Of a DNA stretch of 43,621 nt, positions 14,939 through 22,393 are shown one piece after another. This stretch comes from Stenotrophomonas daejeonensis (GTDB lineage: Bacteria > Pseudomonadota > Gammaproteobacteria > Xanthomonadales > Xanthomonadaceae): NCBI RefSeq assembly GCF_001431505.1, contig NZ_LDJP01000062.1, forward strand, positions 1 to 43,621, in the 5' to 3' direction. The position numbers and the translations under genes were made by a program. How positions within the stretch are numbered: position 1 is the stretch's first letter; each line of letters starts with the position of its first letter. The notes beneath the pieces were generated by a model, which saw nothing but the letters and a program-made list of their open reading frames with translations, was not told the origin of the DNA and did not search any database.

Positions 14939-15044
14939 TTCGACCTGGTTCTCCGCTGGAATGGTGGTGCGGAGGGAAGGGCAGGGCTTCCCTCTGCGGA
15001 CCACTTTCGCAAATACCCGCGGCTTGCGCCACGCTTGCGGGGGT

Positions 15045-15626
15045 TCAATCAATTGCTGGCTTCAGGCCTTTGCCAGCATTGCTCCATGCCCGCAACCCCA
15101 TCACTGCCAGCCCGATGAAGAGCAGGTACAACCCCGCGGTGACATGCAGCGACTTCACCACATACATGCTCACGTAGACCACATCCACCACGATCCACAG
15201 CCACCACGCGGCGGTGTGGCGGCGGGCCTGCCACCACTGCGCGACCAGGCTGAGCGCGGCGAGCATCGCGTCCAGCCACGGCAGGGCGGCATCGGTATAG
15301 CTGTGCATGGCTGCGCCCAGCGCGAGGCCGAAGGCCATGCCGAGGCCGAGGTCGCGGATGCATTCGCCGAACGGCAGTGGTGCGATGACGACGCGGCCGT
15401 CGGGCTTGTCCTGCCGGTGCCAGTTGATCCAGCCATAGAGCAGGAACGCGGCGAAGGCACCTTGCAGCAGGGTGTCCGAATACAGCCGGGCCTCGAAGAA
15501 CACCAATGCGTACAGGCCGACGGAAACCAGCCCGATCGGCCAGGCCAGCATCCGCCGCTGCGCCATCAGCCATACGCCGAGGATGCTGAAGGCGACGGCT
15601 GACCATTCCAGAATCGCGGGGTTCAT
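15045..15626 (-). CDS. pnuT: PnuC-family inner-membrane transporter, probably for thiamine (PnuT)
   Basis: A protein of 193 aa with seven to eight hydrophobic segments. PnuC family blocks include AVAFSILGVWLMAQRRMLAW, WPIGLVSVGLYALVFFEARL, LYSDTLLQGAFAAFLLYGWI with NWH, and near the C-terminus WWLWIVVDVVYVSMYVVKSL followed by GLYLLFIGLAVMGL. PnuC proteins carry nicotinamide riboside; relatives in TPP-riboswitch operons (PnuT) carry thiamine. The ATG at 15626 overlaps the TonB receptor stop as ATGA, so the two are translationally coupled and both lie downstream of a TPP riboswitch. That context, not the sequence alone, is why thiamine is preferred over nicotinamide riboside. Confidence 0.9.
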   Translation of the reverse strand: MNPAILEWSAVAFSILGVWLMAQRRMLAWPIGLVSVGLYALVFFEARLYSDTLLQGAFAAFLLYGWINWHRQDKPDGRVVIAPLPFGECIRDLGLGMAFGLALGAAMHSYTDAALPWLDAMLAALSLVAQWWQARRHTAAWWLWIVVDVVYVSMYVVKSLHVTAGLYLLFIGLAVMGLRAWSNAGKGLKPAID

Positions 15627-17815
15627 AGCGCGATGGTCACCGACAGGCGCGCCTGCCGCGGGGCGCCGGGGAACAGGTAGTAGTCGCCGGCGCTGCTGCC
15701 GGTGTCGCGCCAGTAGAAGCGGTTGAAGACGTTGTCCACCGACAGGTTCCAGTCCAGCGCGTGCCCCTGCAGCTGGTGCCGGAAGCGCAGGCCGGCGTCC
15801 ACCACGCTGTAGCCGGGCGCGCGCACGCGGCCATCGACGGTGGCGACGTTGGAGGAGGCGTAGCGCCAGCCGCCGGTGATGCCGAGGTCGGGGGCGAACG
15901 GCAGCTGGTAGTCGGCATGCAGGCTTGCGCGCGTGGTCGGCACGTTGACCAGCGGGTGGCCTTCGTAGGCCGGCGTGCCGGTATCGTGCGCGCGTGCCCG
16001 CAGCACGCTGGCACTGGCGGTGAGTTGCAGGCGCTCGGTGATACGCCCCTGCGCGCTCAGTTCCAGGCCGGTGTGGGTCTGCTGGCCTTCCTGCACGAAG
16101 GTGTAGCCGTAGTCGCTGTCGTCAGGCCTGGCGTACTGGAACGGCCGGCTGATGCGGAACAGTGCGGCGCCCAGCGTCAGGGAATCCAATGGTATGTATT
16201 TGGCGCCCACTTCGATCTGGCGCGACAGCACCGAAGGCAGGAAGTTGCCGTCATTGCTGGTCCAGAACGGCGCCTCCTGGCCGAGCGCGATGCCGCGCAC
16301 GTAGCTGGCATACACGTTGAGTTGGCCGGTCGCGCTCCAGATCAGCGCGGTCTGCGGCAGGAAGCGCGACACGCGGCTCTCGCGCTCGGGGTTGCCGCGC
16401 TTGTCCCATGCGCGTTCGTCCAGCTGCACGAAGCGGCCGCCGGCCAGCCATTGCCAGTTGTCGGCGAAGCTCACCCGATCCAGCACGAAGAGGGCTTTCT
16501 GGCGGCTGTCGAGGCGGCGCACGGAGGGGCCGGGTTCCAGTGGGGAAGGATCGAACTGCGGCACTTCCCTGTCGTGGATGTTGGCGGTGCCGACGTATTC
16601 GTTGACGTTGCGGCGCTTGTCCACGCTGCGGCGGAAGTAATCCGCGCCGGTCACGAGCTGATGGTCCACCGCACCGGTGGCGAAGCGGCCGCGCAGTTCG
16701 GCGCGCAGCTGCTGGTTGCGGCGGGTGTCGTCCGGGCTGCGGTAGTCGTAGATGTCGTAGTCGCCGTTGGGCGCGAAGTAGTTGCCCGGCACGCTGCCGT
16801 CCCAGCAGGACTCTGCGTAGTAGCAGCCATAGGCGAAGGCGACGTTGTCGTCGATCACCGAGCGGCTGTGGCTGGCCGACACGCGCGATTGCCACGCCGG
16901 GCTGAAGTCGTAGGTGTGCAGGGCGGTGATGTTGGTGCTGTCGATGCCCACCGGCTGCTGCCAGCGCTGGTAGCCGAGCATCTGCTTGCGGTCCACGTCG
17001 CGCGGCAGGGCGGTGGCGCCCAGCAGCTGGTAGCCCGAGACCGAGCGCTGCGCGCTGGTCTGGTAGTTGGCGTCCACTTCCAGCTTGCCGTGCTCGCCGA
17101 GCAGCCAGTCGCTGGCCAGCGAATAGAAATTGCGGCGGCCGTCGGCATGGTCGACATACGAGTTGCCGTCTTCCCATGCGGCGTTGAAGCGCAGGCCGAT
17201 GCGCGGGGTCAGCCAGTGGCCCACGTCCACGGCGGCGTGACGCGAGCCTTCCGAATCGGTGCCGAGGGTGACGCTGCGCACTTCGGCCGGGCGCTTGCCG
17301 ACGAAGTTGATGACGCCGCCGGGGGCGATCACGCCAGCGGCGAGGCCGGCTTCGCCCTTGAGGATTTCCACCTGCTGCACGTTCTCCAGCGCCAGCCGCT
17401 GTTCGCCGGCAATGGTCAGGCCGTTGAAGCGGTAGCCGGTGGCGGTGTCCAGCGCGAAGCCGCGGATGGCGATGTTCTGGTAGTAGCCCACCGGCGCGTA
17501 GCTGTCGCCCAGCGAGGCGTCGTTGCTGGCCAGTTCGGACAGCGTGCGCACGTGGCGGCTGTCGAGCAGGCTGCGGTCCAGCACGCTGACCGAGGCCGGG
17601 GTGTTCTTCCAGTCGCCGCTGCCGAAGCTGTTGGATTGGGTGTCCCTGGCGCCGGGCTGCCTGGCCTGCACGCGCACGGCGGCCAGCTCGGTGGTGGAGC
17701 GGGCCTGGGTGTCGTTGGCGTCGGTTTCGGGGGTGCTGGCATGCAGCGGCAGTGCCGCGCCCAGGGCGGCGGTCAGCAGCGGGATTCGGTAGCAGCGGTT
17801 CATTCGGTTCGTCAT
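15623..17815 (-). CDS. TonB-dependent outer-membrane receptor, probable thiamine receptor
   Basis: A 730-aa receptor from ATG 17815 (MTNRMNRCYRIP; ATG 17803 is an alternative). A signal peptide ends near LPLHAS. A Ton-box-like ELAAVRVQ is followed by the plug domain: FGSGDWKNTPASVSVLDRSL, YYQNIAIRGFALDTATGYRF, QQVEILKGEAGLAAGVIAPG with GGVINFVGKRP. A 22-strand barrel follows, ending SVDNVFNRFYWRDTGSSAGD and RLSVTIAL. By sequence it resembles siderophore receptors. However, a TPP riboswitch sits in its leader and a PnuT-like transporter overlaps its stop, so thiamine or a phosphate ester is the likely cargo, as proposed for the riboswitch-controlled receptors of related bacteria. Expression should drop when thiamine pyrophosphate is plentiful. 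Confidence 0.9.
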   Translation of the reverse strand: MTNRMNRCYRIPLLTAALGAALPLHASTPETDANDTQARSTTELAAVRVQARQPGARDTQSNSFGSGDWKNTPASVSVLDRSLLDSRHVRTLSELASNDASLGDSYAPVGYYQNIAIRGFALDTATGYRFNGLTIAGEQRLALENVQQVEILKGEAGLAAGVIAPGGVINFVGKRPAEVRSVTLGTDSEGSRHAAVDVGHWLTPRIGLRFNAAWEDGNSYVDHADGRRNFYSLASDWLLGEHGKLEVDANYQTSAQRSVSGYQLLGATALPRDVDRKQMLGYQRWQQPVGIDSTNITALHTYDFSPAWQSRVSASHSRSVIDDNVAFAYGCYYAESCWDGSVPGNYFAPNGDYDIYDYRSPDDTRRNQQLRAELRGRFATGAVDHQLVTGADYFRRSVDKRRNVNEYVGTANIHDREVPQFDPSPLEPGPSVRRLDSRQKALFVLDRVSFADNWQWLAGGRFVQLDERAWDKRGNPERESRVSRFLPQTALIWSATGQLNVYASYVRGIALGQEAPFWTSNDGNFLPSVLSRQIEVGAKYIPLDSLTLGAALFRISRPFQYARPDDSDYGYTFVQEGQQTHTGLELSAQGRITERLQLTASASVLRARAHDTGTPAYEGHPLVNVPTTRASLHADYQLPFAPDLGITGGWRYASSNVATVDGRVRAPGYSVVDAGLRFRHQLQGHALDWNLSVDNVFNRFYWRDTGSSAGDYYLFPGAPRQARLSVTIAL

Positions 17816-17816
17816 C

Positions 17817-17861
17817 GGCCGGTGGGGGAGACGAAGCGAAGGCGCGCATGCGCGACCGGCC
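17817..17861 (-). promoter_or_regulatory. Leader hairpin abutting the TonB receptor start
   Basis: On the minus strand GGCCGGT (17861-17855) pairs with ACCGGCC (17823-17817), enclosing a second palindrome GCGCATGCGC. The stem ends one base before ATG 17815. It lies between the aptamer and the start, so it could be part of the expression platform that hides the translation start. No Shine-Dalgarno is obvious. Confidence 0.45.
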
Positions 17862-17882
17862 ACGAAGGCGGTGTGCCTGCTG

Positions 17883-17965
17883 CTCAAAGCTCCCTACGCC
17901 GGTGCAAACCGGATCAGGTTCCAAGGGACTCTCTCAGCCTGACTGGTCAGGCACCCCCGCTTCAG
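17883..17965 (-). ncRNA. TPP (THI-box) riboswitch
   Basis: The minus strand carries the full aptamer signature in order: GGGGGTGCC, GGCTGAGAG, CCCTTGGAACCTGATCCGG, TTTGCACCGGCGTAGGGA. The closing stem pairs CTGAAGC (17965-17959) with GCTTTGAG (17890-17883). It lies 68 bases before the TonB receptor start and only 46 bases after the stop of the upstream kinase gene. It represses downstream expression when TPP binds; the mode (translation or termination) is not settled, and no clear T-tract terminator follows. Confidence 0.96.
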
Positions 17966-18011
17966 GGGCGTATTTGACCATAAACGGTACGGATTTGCCC
18001 CGCGTGCGCGT

Positions 18012-19145
18012 TCAGGCGGCGGCGTGCAGCGCGGCCAGCAAGGCCTGCCCGGCGTGGGTGCCGAACCATTCGGCGTGGCCCAGCAGGAAGGTGTGCCACG
18101 CCACGTCGGCGTTCGCGGTCGAGCCGGTGGCGCCGTGGAAATATTCGACCTCCGACAGTGCGAAATCGAAATGCACCACCGGCAGCAGGTCGGCCAGCAG
18201 GTGTACCTGCGCGGCGGATAGCGGCCGTACCTGCCGGTAGCCGTCGAGCAGGGCGAGCGCGGTATCGACATGCACGGCCTGCATGCCGCGTTCCAGCTCC
18301 AGCCACGCCACCGCGTTGCGCTCGATCGCGGTGGCCAGGTCGAACAGGGCGCTGGTGGGCGAGGCCAGGCCGAAATCGAGCACGGTCGCCACGTGCATGG
18401 CATCGCCTTCGCGGTGCCAGAGCAGGTTGGAGACGTGCCAGTCGTTGTGCGCCCACAGCCGCGGTTCGGCCTGCAGGCGCTGGTGCAGGCCCGCGTGCCA
18501 CGGCAGCACGGTCTGCCGGAGGGCGTCCCGCCACGGCTTGCGCGACAGGTAGTCGGCCAGCGCCGGGCGTTCGCCGAAGTCGTGTTCGAGCCGTGCGATC
18601 GGGGCGGCGGCGCGGATCAGGTCGTCGCGCGCGACCAGCATGTGAGTACTGCGCTGCGGAGCGCCGTAGCTCGCCGATGCCCGGTGCAGCATGGCCAGCA
18701 TCCTGCCGGCCTCCCGTGCCTGGTCGTGCTCGGCAAGCGGCGTCCACGAGGGGACGTCGCGGTACAGGTCCTGCCCGTCGGCCACGGCATGCAGTTCATA
18801 GGTCCAGTCGCCATGCTCGACGGTGGTGGCGCCGTCGCGATCCCGCAGCACCTCGACCACCGGCACGCCCGCGCCGGCAAGGTGGGCGATGAAGCGATGC
18901 TCCTCGGCCAGGCTCGCCGCGTTGCGCACGCCGTGGTGATGGCGCTTGATGAATACCTGCCCCGCCGTGCCCTCGACGATGGCGGCCGCCGACATCGGGC
19001 GCGGGCTGTGCCACAGCGCGGCGCCGGCGCCTTCAAGCTGCGGGAATCGCCCGCGCAGCCATGCGACCTCGCGTTCGCTGATCGCGGGCCAGTCGGCGGG
19101 CACCTCGTCGTTGTCGAGGCCTTGGACGCGGTGGTCGGTGTTCAT
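18012..19145 (-). CDS. APH-fold phosphotransferase, candidate thiamine salvage kinase
   Basis: A protein of 377 aa of the aminoglycoside phosphotransferase/choline kinase superfamily. Visible parts are the N-lobe lysine region GQVFIKRHHHGVRNAASLAE, hinge region WTYELHAVADGQDLYRD, the Brenner motif HNDWHVSNLLW (catalytic Asp in H-x-D-x(4)-N), the metal motif TVLDFGLASPTSALFDLATA and a helical C-lobe. It directly precedes the TPP riboswitch, TonB receptor and PnuT genes on the same strand. Thiamine kinase (ThiK) belongs to this superfamily, so salvage of imported thiamine is an attractive inference; substrate cannot be read from the sequence. Being upstream of the riboswitch, it is not obviously under its control. 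The start at 19145 (MNTDHRVQ) lies behind a REP-containing region. Confidence 0.85.
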   Translation of the reverse strand: MNTDHRVQGLDNDEVPADWPAISEREVAWLRGRFPQLEGAGAALWHSPRPMSAAAIVEGTAGQVFIKRHHHGVRNAASLAEEHRFIAHLAGAGVPVVEVLRDRDGATTVEHGDWTYELHAVADGQDLYRDVPSWTPLAEHDQAREAGRMLAMLHRASASYGAPQRSTHMLVARDDLIRAAAPIARLEHDFGERPALADYLSRKPWRDALRQTVLPWHAGLHQRLQAEPRLWAHNDWHVSNLLWHREGDAMHVATVLDFGLASPTSALFDLATAIERNAVAWLELERGMQAVHVDTALALLDGYRQVRPLSAAQVHLLADLLPVVHFDFALSEVEYFHGATGSTANADVAWHTFLLGHAEWFGTHAGQALLAALHAAA

Positions 19146-19685
19146 TGGGGGACGGGCAGGGCACGGGATGGTGTCGTGATGAAGCTAGGGTAGCGGCAGC
19201 GCCCGGGTTTGCGCGGGTTCGTGCCTTGCCCGTGGCAAGGAATCCCGGTTCTTTGCCCGGGCGCGGGAATCATGCCCGGAGCAATGGCGGTGGCGTGGCA
19301 CGCATGGGACCGGGTGTTCCTGTAGATGCGGGGCTCGCCCCGCATGGGGCTTTCCCGGTGAAGCCCCGTGCCGGGCAAGCCCGGCACCTACGGGGCTCCC
19401 CAAGGGCGGCCCCGGCGGACGTGCGTTTCCCGCGGTTGACGAGAAGAACCGACCTTTCCGCAGTGGGCACGCGGTCATCTTTGTATCCATTCCGCCACGC
19501 AAGGCCACGCCGCCCTAACCGCTGCCGGTGGAGGCTGGGTGTGCGGCAGGTGTCGCGTCGCGGAGGGAGACTGCGTGATGATCCGCCACCCCAATACCGG
19601 CCAGGTGCAGCAACAACCGCGTGCAGGGCCAATCCGGCGCGACAGCCGCCCGCTGGCGGCGTATCCGACTGAAGGAGATATCGCC
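19146..19685. other. Intergenic region between divergent genes
   Basis: 540 bp separating the minus-strand kinase from the plus-strand gene at 19686. It contains a complete BIME (19322-19391). The remaining sequence has open frames in several phases but none with signal peptide, domain or ribosome-site support. A TTGACG at 19436-19441 could be a -35 for the downstream gene, but no matching -10 stands out. Confidence 0.45.
19322..19391. repeat. GTAG-headed BIME
   Basis: An intact inverted pair: GTAGATGCGGGGCTCGCCCC at the left, a short middle GGGGCTTTCCCGGTGAAGCC, and the inverse of GTAGGTGCCGGGCTTGCCCG ending in CTAC (19388-19391). It is the best reference copy in the window. Confidence 0.92.
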
Positions 19686-20183
19686 ATGAAGAAGCGGCAT
19701 GTATTCAGTGCATCCAGCCTGCCGATGGCCGAGGCGGCGGTGGTGGCCGCGCGCCGTGCCGGCGTGGACAACGACGACATCCTGCTGGTGGCGCGCTCGG
19801 ACATCGAGAAATACGTGATCCCCGACAAGCGCAAGATGGCCGACACCGACCTGATCACCGCCGCCGGCCGCGGTGCCGGCTATGGCGCGGCCACCGGCCT
19901 GCTGGCGGGGCTGGTCGCCGTGGCGGTGCCGCCGCTGGGCATCACCCTGGCTGGCGCGGCGGCCGTCGGCGTGGCCGGGGCGCTGGTCGGCAGCCTGGCG
20001 GCGGCGCTGCTGGGCGCGACCGTGCCCGACCCGGTGCGGCAGGCGTTCGACGACGAGATCGAGGCGGGCAACATCCTGGTCGTGGTCGATGGCGAACCGG
20101 AGGTGCTGGAGGTCGCCGGCCCGGCCATCGCCGGGCTTGGCCTGCAGCCGTTGCCCTATGAATCCACGTCGGCACTGACCTGA
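19686..20183 (+). CDS. Conserved hypothetical protein with glycine-zipper membrane core
   Basis: A protein of 165 aa with a strong ribosome site (GAAGGAGATATCGCC) before ATG 19686. Residues 1-58 look like a small alpha/beta domain (VFSASSLPMAEAAVVAARRA, ILLVARSDIEKYVIPDKRKM). Residues 62-115 are a Gly/Ala-rich hydrophobic hairpin with spaced glycines (GRGAGYGAATGLLAGLVAVA and GAAAVGVAGALVGSLAAALL). Residues 116-165 form a second soluble part ending in ILVVVDGEPEVLEVAGPAIA. The layout resembles stress-related DUF1269 or general-stress 17M-type proteins, but this is impressionistic. No firm function. It is followed by an unrelated small gene after 95 bp. Confidence 0.8.
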   Translation: MKKRHVFSASSLPMAEAAVVAARRAGVDNDDILLVARSDIEKYVIPDKRKMADTDLITAAGRGAGYGAATGLLAGLVAVAVPPLGITLAGAAAVGVAGALVGSLAAALLGATVPDPVRQAFDDEIEAGNILVVVDGEPEVLEVAGPAIAGLGLQPLPYESTSALT

Positions 20184-20278
20184 TGCATGGCATGCACGCC
20201 GGTGGCGAGGGCATCGACGCGGCATGCACGCGTGGGCGGTGATCGTCGCGGTTCTTTTCCAACCGTGAGAGCCGCCGC

Positions 20279-20608
20279 ATGGCCCCGTCCCCACCGCACA
20301 CGCCCGATGGCCGCTATCTGGTGGTGCGCGGGCGGCTGTGGCGTGCCGCCAACCCGCATCTGCCGGAGGCGCAGCGCCAGTCATGGGTGCGGCAGTTGAT
20401 GGCGGCGCGACGGGAGGTGGGTCTGGCCCGCCGCCAAGGCGACCGCGAGGCGCTGGCGCGCGCCGGTGCGGCGGTCGATGCCGCCAAGCGTGCGCTCGGC
20501 GAGCGTGGCCCGGTCTGGTGGGACGATGGCGCGCCGGACTACAACCGCCATCTGGTGAAGAACACGCCGTATGCGGCGTGGCATGCGCAGTGGACGGCGG
20601 CGGAATGA
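20279..20608 (+). CDS. Small conserved hypothetical protein (WWDDGAPDYNR signature)
   Basis: A soluble protein of 109 aa. It has an N-terminal segment RYLVVRGRLWRAANPHLPEA, a charged central helix (VRQLMAARREVGLARRQGDR) and a C-terminal signature GPVWWDDGAPDYNRHLVKNT followed by PYAAWHAQW. I recall the WWDDGAPDYNR motif as widespread in proteobacterial proteins of unknown function, sometimes labelled with unrelated transporter names. No signal peptide or membrane segment supports a transport role. Only 22 bp separate its stop from the end of the convergent MCE operon. Confidence 0.8.
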   Translation: MAPSPPHTPDGRYLVVRGRLWRAANPHLPEAQRQSWVRQLMAARREVGLARRQGDREALARAGAAVDAAKRALGERGPVWWDDGAPDYNRHLVKNTPYAAWHAQWTAAE

Positions 20609-20630
20609 GCGCGGGGACTTGCCCGCCGGT

Positions 20631-21275
20631 TCAGCGCCGGTCGGCGCTGGCCTGCCAGTCGGCCTGCCCGGCGGCCAGCGTCCAGCCGACCAGTTCGGTG
20701 GTGGTCCTGCCCAGCGCGGTTTCGAATGCCGCCGCCACGCTGGCCACCTCGGTGCCGGCGGCCGGTTCGGCCAGCAGGAAGGTGCGCGAGGCCACCACGC
20801 GCTGGTTGAGGCTGTGGATCAGCTTGGCGTTCAGTTCGATGGTCGCCGCCGGATGCGCGTTGCCGGCGTAGTCCGACTCGAAACGGCGCAGGTCGATGCT
20901 CAGCTTGTAGTCGGCGCGGATGCCGCTGGCGATGCGCGCCACCGCGGCGATGCGGCCGGAATCCTCGAAGCCGCGCAGCAGCGCGTCCTCCAGCATGTCG
21001 GTGGCTGGCTGCGACCAGGTTGCGCCGCGGTAGACCTCAAGTTCCGCAGGGGTGGGGCGCACGTTGATGCGCGGGCTGTCCACCATCCGCGCCGCGGCCG
21101 GCTTGGCGATGGCCAGCTGCCATTCCACCTGCGGCCAGGCCGGGTCGGCGCTGATGCGCGCCTGCGGCGCGTAGATCGTGATGGGGTGGCGGTCGTTGCT
21201 GGCCAGCAACGAGCAGCCGGCCAGGGCCAGCAGGCAGAACGGGGCGAACAGGCGTGTCGGCAGGGAGCGCTTCAT
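20631..21275 (-). CDS. ABC-type transport auxiliary lipoprotein (PqiC/LptE-like, DUF330 type)
   Basis: A protein of 214 aa. The signal MKRSLPTRLFAPFCLLALAG ends in lipobox LAGC, so it is probably outer-membrane anchored. The mature chain has the family layout: ITIYAPQARISADPAWPQVE, RMVDSPRINVRPTPAELEVY, then GATWSQPATDMLEDALLRGF and DLRRFESDYAGNAHPAATIE. Its ATG overlaps the stop of the MCE protein gene as ATGA, so it is translationally coupled. In MCE systems such lipoproteins dock the periplasmic lipid conduit to the outer membrane. It is the last gene of the four-gene operon; two-thirds of a longer overlapping frame is a shadow of the MCE gene. Confidence 0.9.
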   Translation of the reverse strand: MKRSLPTRLFAPFCLLALAGCSLLASNDRHPITIYAPQARISADPAWPQVEWQLAIAKPAAARMVDSPRINVRPTPAELEVYRGATWSQPATDMLEDALLRGFEDSGRIAAVARIASGIRADYKLSIDLRRFESDYAGNAHPAATIELNAKLIHSLNQRVVASRTFLLAEPAAGTEVASVAAAFETALGRTTTELVGWTLAAGQADWQASADRR

Positions 21276-22198
21276 TTCGGTTCGAACTCCTTGGGGGCAT
21301 CGCGGCCGAGCAGGTAGCGTGCGGGGTTGTTTTCGAGGCGGTCGCTGACCCGGCGCAGGTCGCGGATCAGCCCGCGCAGCTCGGTCAGGGTGGGACCGAG
21401 CTGGGCCAGGCCGTCGTTGGCGAAGCTGTTGATGGCGGCGCGGTTCTCGCCAAGGATGGCGTCGGCGTTGCCGGCGGCCGAGTCGAGCTTGCCCAGGCTG
21501 GCGTCGAGCTTTTCCAGCGTGGCCGGCAGTTGCCGCACGATGTTCTGGTCCAGGTGCTGGAGGGTGCCGTTGGCGGTGGCCAGGGTGGTGTTGAGGTTGC
21601 GCGCGGCGTCGCGCGCCTCGACCAGCAGCGCCTGGGTGCCTTGGTCGCGGTCGGCCAGCCCGCCGCTGATGGTTTCCAGGTGGGCCAGGGTGTTGGAGAT
21701 GCGGTCCACGTTGTCGTCGCTGAGCAGTTCGTCCATGCGCTCGACCACGCGGTTGGCCACGTCGGTGATGTTCTGCAGCGCCGAGGGCGTGGTCAGGATG
21801 GTCGGCACCGGCTCGCGGCTGGCGGTGGTCAGCGCCGGCGCCTGCGGGCTGCCGCCGCTGAGCTGGATGATCGACGGGCCGGTGAGGCTGGTGATGGCCA
21901 GCTTGGCGCGGGTGTCGGTCTTGACCGGGGTGGTGGAGTTCAGCCGCACCTTGGCAATGACCTTGCGCGGGTCGTCCGGCGCCAGCGTCAGCTCGGTGAT
22001 CGAGCCGACGGCGATGCCGTTGTATTGCACCGGGCTGCCCACCGACAGGCCGGTGACGGCTTCGTCGAACACCACCCGGTACTCCTGCCAGGTGCGGTCG
22101 GAGGAATACTTGGCCGCCCACAGGCCGAAGCCGAGCAGCGCCAGCCCGACGATGAGGGTGAAGGCTCCGATCAGGACGTAATTGGCTTTGGTTTCCAT
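21272..22198 (-). CDS. MCE-domain lipid-binding protein (MlaD-like)
   Basis: A protein of 308 aa anchored by one N-terminal helix (NYVLIGAFTLIVGLALLGFG). The MCE domain (about 35-120) shows VVFDEAVTGLSVGSPVQYNG, IAVGSITELTLAPDDPRKVI and a later TSLTGPSIIQLSGGS. A long helical C-terminal part with heptads follows (DVANRVVERMDELLSDDNVD and LEKLDASLGKLDSAAGNADA), longer than E. coli MlaD (183 aa) and more like proteins that form a needle or tube. Periplasmic. It is separated from the ATPase gene by 159 bp that hold a BIME and a GGGAACG repeat, so mRNA processing within the operon is possible. Confidence 0.93.
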   Translation of the reverse strand: METKANYVLIGAFTLIVGLALLGFGLWAAKYSSDRTWQEYRVVFDEAVTGLSVGSPVQYNGIAVGSITELTLAPDDPRKVIAKVRLNSTTPVKTDTRAKLAITSLTGPSIIQLSGGSPQAPALTTASREPVPTILTTPSALQNITDVANRVVERMDELLSDDNVDRISNTLAHLETISGGLADRDQGTQALLVEARDAARNLNTTLATANGTLQHLDQNIVRQLPATLEKLDASLGKLDSAAGNADAILGENRAAINSFANDGLAQLGPTLTELRGLIRDLRRVSDRLENNPARYLLGRDAPKEFEPK

Positions 22199-22228
22199 GG
22201 GGTCACGGCCGGGAATGGGTCAGGTTTA

Positions 22229-22298
22229 GTAGATGCGGGGCTTGCCCCGCATGGGGCGTTATCGGGATGGCTCGGTGTGGGGCAAGCCCCACACCTGC
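22229..22298. repeat. GTAG-headed BIME inside the MCE operon
   Basis: GTAGATGCGGGGCTTGCCCC at the left and the inverse of GCAGGTGTGGGGCTTGCCCC at the right. It sits between the ATPase and MCE-protein genes and could form stable hairpins in the polycistronic mRNA. Confidence 0.88.
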
Positions 22299-22357
22299 GG
22301 CGGGCAGGTGTTCGGAGTATTCCAGCGGTGCGGTGGTGGCGAGGCAACGGGAGCGGT

Positions 22358-22393
22358 TCATTCCCGTTTCCCCGTTCCCCGTTCCCCGCTTTC
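22358..22393 (-). repeat. GGGAACG repeat at the 3' end of the MlaF-like gene
   Basis: On the minus strand: GAAAGCGGGGAACGGGGAAC and on to GGGAATGA. It encodes the last codons of the ATPase, and the repeat's own TGA is the stop codon. Confidence 0.75.

Noticed and set aside
15623..17815. Annotation of the TonB receptor as a siderophore receptor
   Set aside because: No siderophore biosynthesis or Fur-like site is seen, whereas a complete TPP riboswitch precedes it and a PnuT-like gene overlaps its stop.
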